From assembly GCA_011050675.1 (NCBI GenBank), contig DRFI01000023.1, forward strand, positions 394,079-458,078: a DNA stretch of 64,000 nt, given 5' to 3'. Position 1 is the first letter of the stretch. Each line of letters opens with the position of its first letter. The notes beneath the pieces were generated by a model. That model was given only the letters and a program-made list of their open reading frames with translations. It had not been told where the DNA came from and made no database searches. Of the stretch, positions 62,610 through 64,000 are shown piece by piece. Source of the stretch: Maribacter sp. (GTDB lineage: Bacteria; Bacteroidota; Bacteroidia; Flavobacteriales; Flavobacteriaceae). The position numbers and the translations under genes are program-made.

Positions 62610-62630
62610 GATTATAAAGAACATTTTACA

Positions 62631-62668
62631 AAAAAGCTTTTAACATTAATGTTAAAAGCTTTTTTTTT
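62631..62668 (+). terminator. Rho-independent terminator after the peptide gene
   Basis: A long perfect stem (AAGCTTTTAACATT with its complement) followed by eight T. Confidence 0.85.
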
Positions 62669-62701
62669 ATACCTTGGTTTTCTATCTCCAAATAATTTTT
62701 T

Positions 62702-64000
62702 TTGAACAAATATTATTTTTCAATATTAGTACTAATTATATTTTGCGCCAGTTGCGCAAAAACAAAACCTTCCTCAAAAACAACCACAATAACTAAATTA
62801 GAAAATGATAGTATTTCTATCTGGTCCGCAAAAAGTCAAAAACTTACCACAACAAAGGAAGAAAAGTTAAAACTACAATTAAAAGCATATGATATTGCTG
62901 AAAACTCAAGTAACGACTCCTTAAAAGCCAGTTATTTTTCTACCCTTTCGTTTAATCAAAATTTTATAACTGATAGTTCTTTATTTCGTAAAATAAACAA
63001 AAGAGCCATTACCATAAATGAAAAAATTCAAGATTCTTCCGCATTAGGTATGGCCTATTGGGATATGGGCTATTTTCTTCAAGGTAAAGTCGTTAAGGAT
63101 AGTGCTTTCTATTATTACTCAGAAGCTTTAAATATATTCGAAAACCTTAAGGATCATAATCTCACAGGAGGATTGTATTTACAAATGGCTGGCATTCAAA
63201 TGAAAATTAAAGATTATAGTGGCAGTGAAGCAAATACTATAAAAGCTATTGAAAATTTTAAAATAGAAAATAATAATAAAAAACTATTCAACTCCTATAA
63301 TCTACTTGGTATAGTTTTAGGTGATTTAGAGGAATATGATAAATCATTAACATATTATAACGAAGCGCTCTATTATTTAAGAAAAACAGAAGACAAACTA
63401 TTTGGGGAAGAACAACTAATAAATAATATTGGAGTTATTTATAGAAACACCAAAAAATATGATAAAGCAATTGAAAATTTTGAAAGTGTTATAAATGCCA
63501 ATAAAATCTTCATCAAAAATCCGAATTTATACTCAAAAGCCTTAAGCAACCTAGCTACTACCAAGCTCTACAACGAAGATACACTTGGTATACATAACTT
63601 ATTAATCGAAGCTATTGATATAAAGCACCAAGAGAAAGAATTAGGAAGCTTAGCATCAAGCTACTATGGTTTAGCGGAATACAACCTTTATGCAAAAGAC
63701 ACTTTAAATGCTCTCGCTAATGCCAAAAAGGCCATAAAATTTTCGATTGAAAGTAATAATAATGAACGATTACTTAAAACTTGGTCTTTTCTTGCAGGCA
63801 TAGATAACGCGAATGCTACTGAATATTTTCAAAAATTCACCACACTTAATGACAGCCTTCAAAAAGAAGAACGAAAGCAACAGAATAAATTTGCACGTAT
63901 ACGCTTTGAAACAGATGAATTTATAGCAGAAAACATAGAATTAGAAAGTGAAAAAGAAGTACTTTCTAAACAAAAGCAAATGTGGATCGGTATTGCTACG
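62702..64000 (+). CDS. TPR-containing signalling protein, partial at the 3' end
   Basis: The frame is open to the end of the window (433 codons). A hydrophobic leader with Cys residues (ISILVLIIFCASC-like, weak lipobox) precedes six or more tetratricopeptide-like repeats (LTYYNEALYYLRKTEDKLFGEE; YDKAIENFESVINANK; AYYGLAEYNLYAKDTLNAL type), then a charged coiled coil (ESEKEVLSKQKQ) and the start of a hydrophobic segment WIGIAT. This is the layout of Bacteroidota TPR-plus-membrane sensor proteins whose missing C-terminus is a histidine kinase, LytTR or LuxR domain. Its TTG start lies in the same T8-GAAC context as the LytTR gene. Confidence 0.75.
   Translation, partial: MNKYYFSILVLIIFCASCAKTKPSSKTTTITKLENDSISIWSAKSQKLTTTKEEKLKLQLKAYDIAENSSNDSLKASYFSTLSFNQNFITDSSLFRKINKRAITINEKIQDSSALGMAYWDMGYFLQGKVVKDSAFYYYSEALNIFENLKDHNLTGGLYLQMAGIQMKIKDYSGSEANTIKAIENFKIENNNKKLFNSYNLLGIVLGDLEEYDKSLTYYNEALYYLRKTEDKLFGEEQLINNIGVIYRNTKKYDKAIENFESVINANKIFIKNPNLYSKALSNLATTKLYNEDTLGIHNLLIEAIDIKHQEKELGSLASSYYGLAEYNLYAKDTLNALANAKKAIKFSIESNNNERLLKTWSFLAGIDNANATEYFQKFTTLNDSLQKEERKQQNKFARIRFETDEFIAENIELESEKEVLSKQKQMWIGIAT

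Overview
This AT-rich window looks like a chromosomal segment from a member of the Flavobacteriaceae (Bacteroidota). The signs are repeated promoter elements of the TAnnTTTG (-7) type with an upstream TTG/TTTG (-33), almost no Shine-Dalgarno sequences, many small lipoproteins with a Cys at the end of the signal peptide, DUF4369/TlpA-type proteins, and family members typical of this group (short LeuA, MutS2 without Smr, flavobacterial LpxH-like enzyme). I cannot name the genus. No tRNA, rRNA, CRISPR array, insertion sequence or phage genes were seen; the only structured RNA recognised is a small SRP RNA on the minus strand near 58.2 kb.

Layout. 0.1-8.4 kb: a DUF1835 gene, nucleoside phosphorylase, polyphosphate kinase and a cytosolic binding-protein-like gene in one tight operon, then a stand-alone receiver, uracil-DNA glycosylase and MutS2. 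8.5-24.9 kb: housekeeping and envelope genes (DCC thioredoxin-like protein, DUF748, DUF1206, dicarboxylate symporter, chorismate synthase, LpxH-like phosphoesterase, giant FAD/Fe-S oxidoreductase, TlpA lipoprotein, LVIVD propeller lipoprotein, rhomboid protease, lipid A-type acyltransferase, GlmM, ACP phosphodiesterase). 24.9-28.6 kb: gamma-glutamyltransferase and small conserved genes. 28.6-31.7 kb: a DNA-metabolism island, with an HTH-S24 (LexA/CI-like) regulator divergent from a radical SAM/HhH protein and its DUF4130 partner, separated by three copies of a 19-bp operator. 31.8-35.7 kb: an accessory cluster with a TetR regulator, SDR, two tandem Asp-nucleophile alpha/beta hydrolase lipoproteins and DUF302; the same TetR-type palindrome sits over the -33 element of both the tetR and SDR promoters. 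35.8-59.9 kb: sugar kinase, S33-type hydrolase, ThuA lipoprotein, panB-rluA, EamA transporter, leuA-leuB, pheT, fasciclin, ABC-F ATPase, SRP RNA, glutaminyl cyclase, thioesterase. 59.9-64 kb: a beta-helix lipoprotein, then a possible signalling locus consisting of a LytTR regulator with a degenerate receiver, a 60-residue secreted CxxC peptide and a TPR protein that runs off the window.

Three small regulatory circuits are the most interesting content. (1) The S24/radical SAM/DUF4130 island looks like a damage-inducible DNA repair or modification unit. (2) The TetR circuit has unusually legible operator and promoter geometry and apparently leaderless messages. (3) The LytTR locus has two perfect 9-bp direct repeats at a 21-bp period upstream of the peptide gene, which is the layout known for LytTR-family binding sites, while the regulator lacks both the phosphoacceptor Asp and the conserved Lys of receivers.
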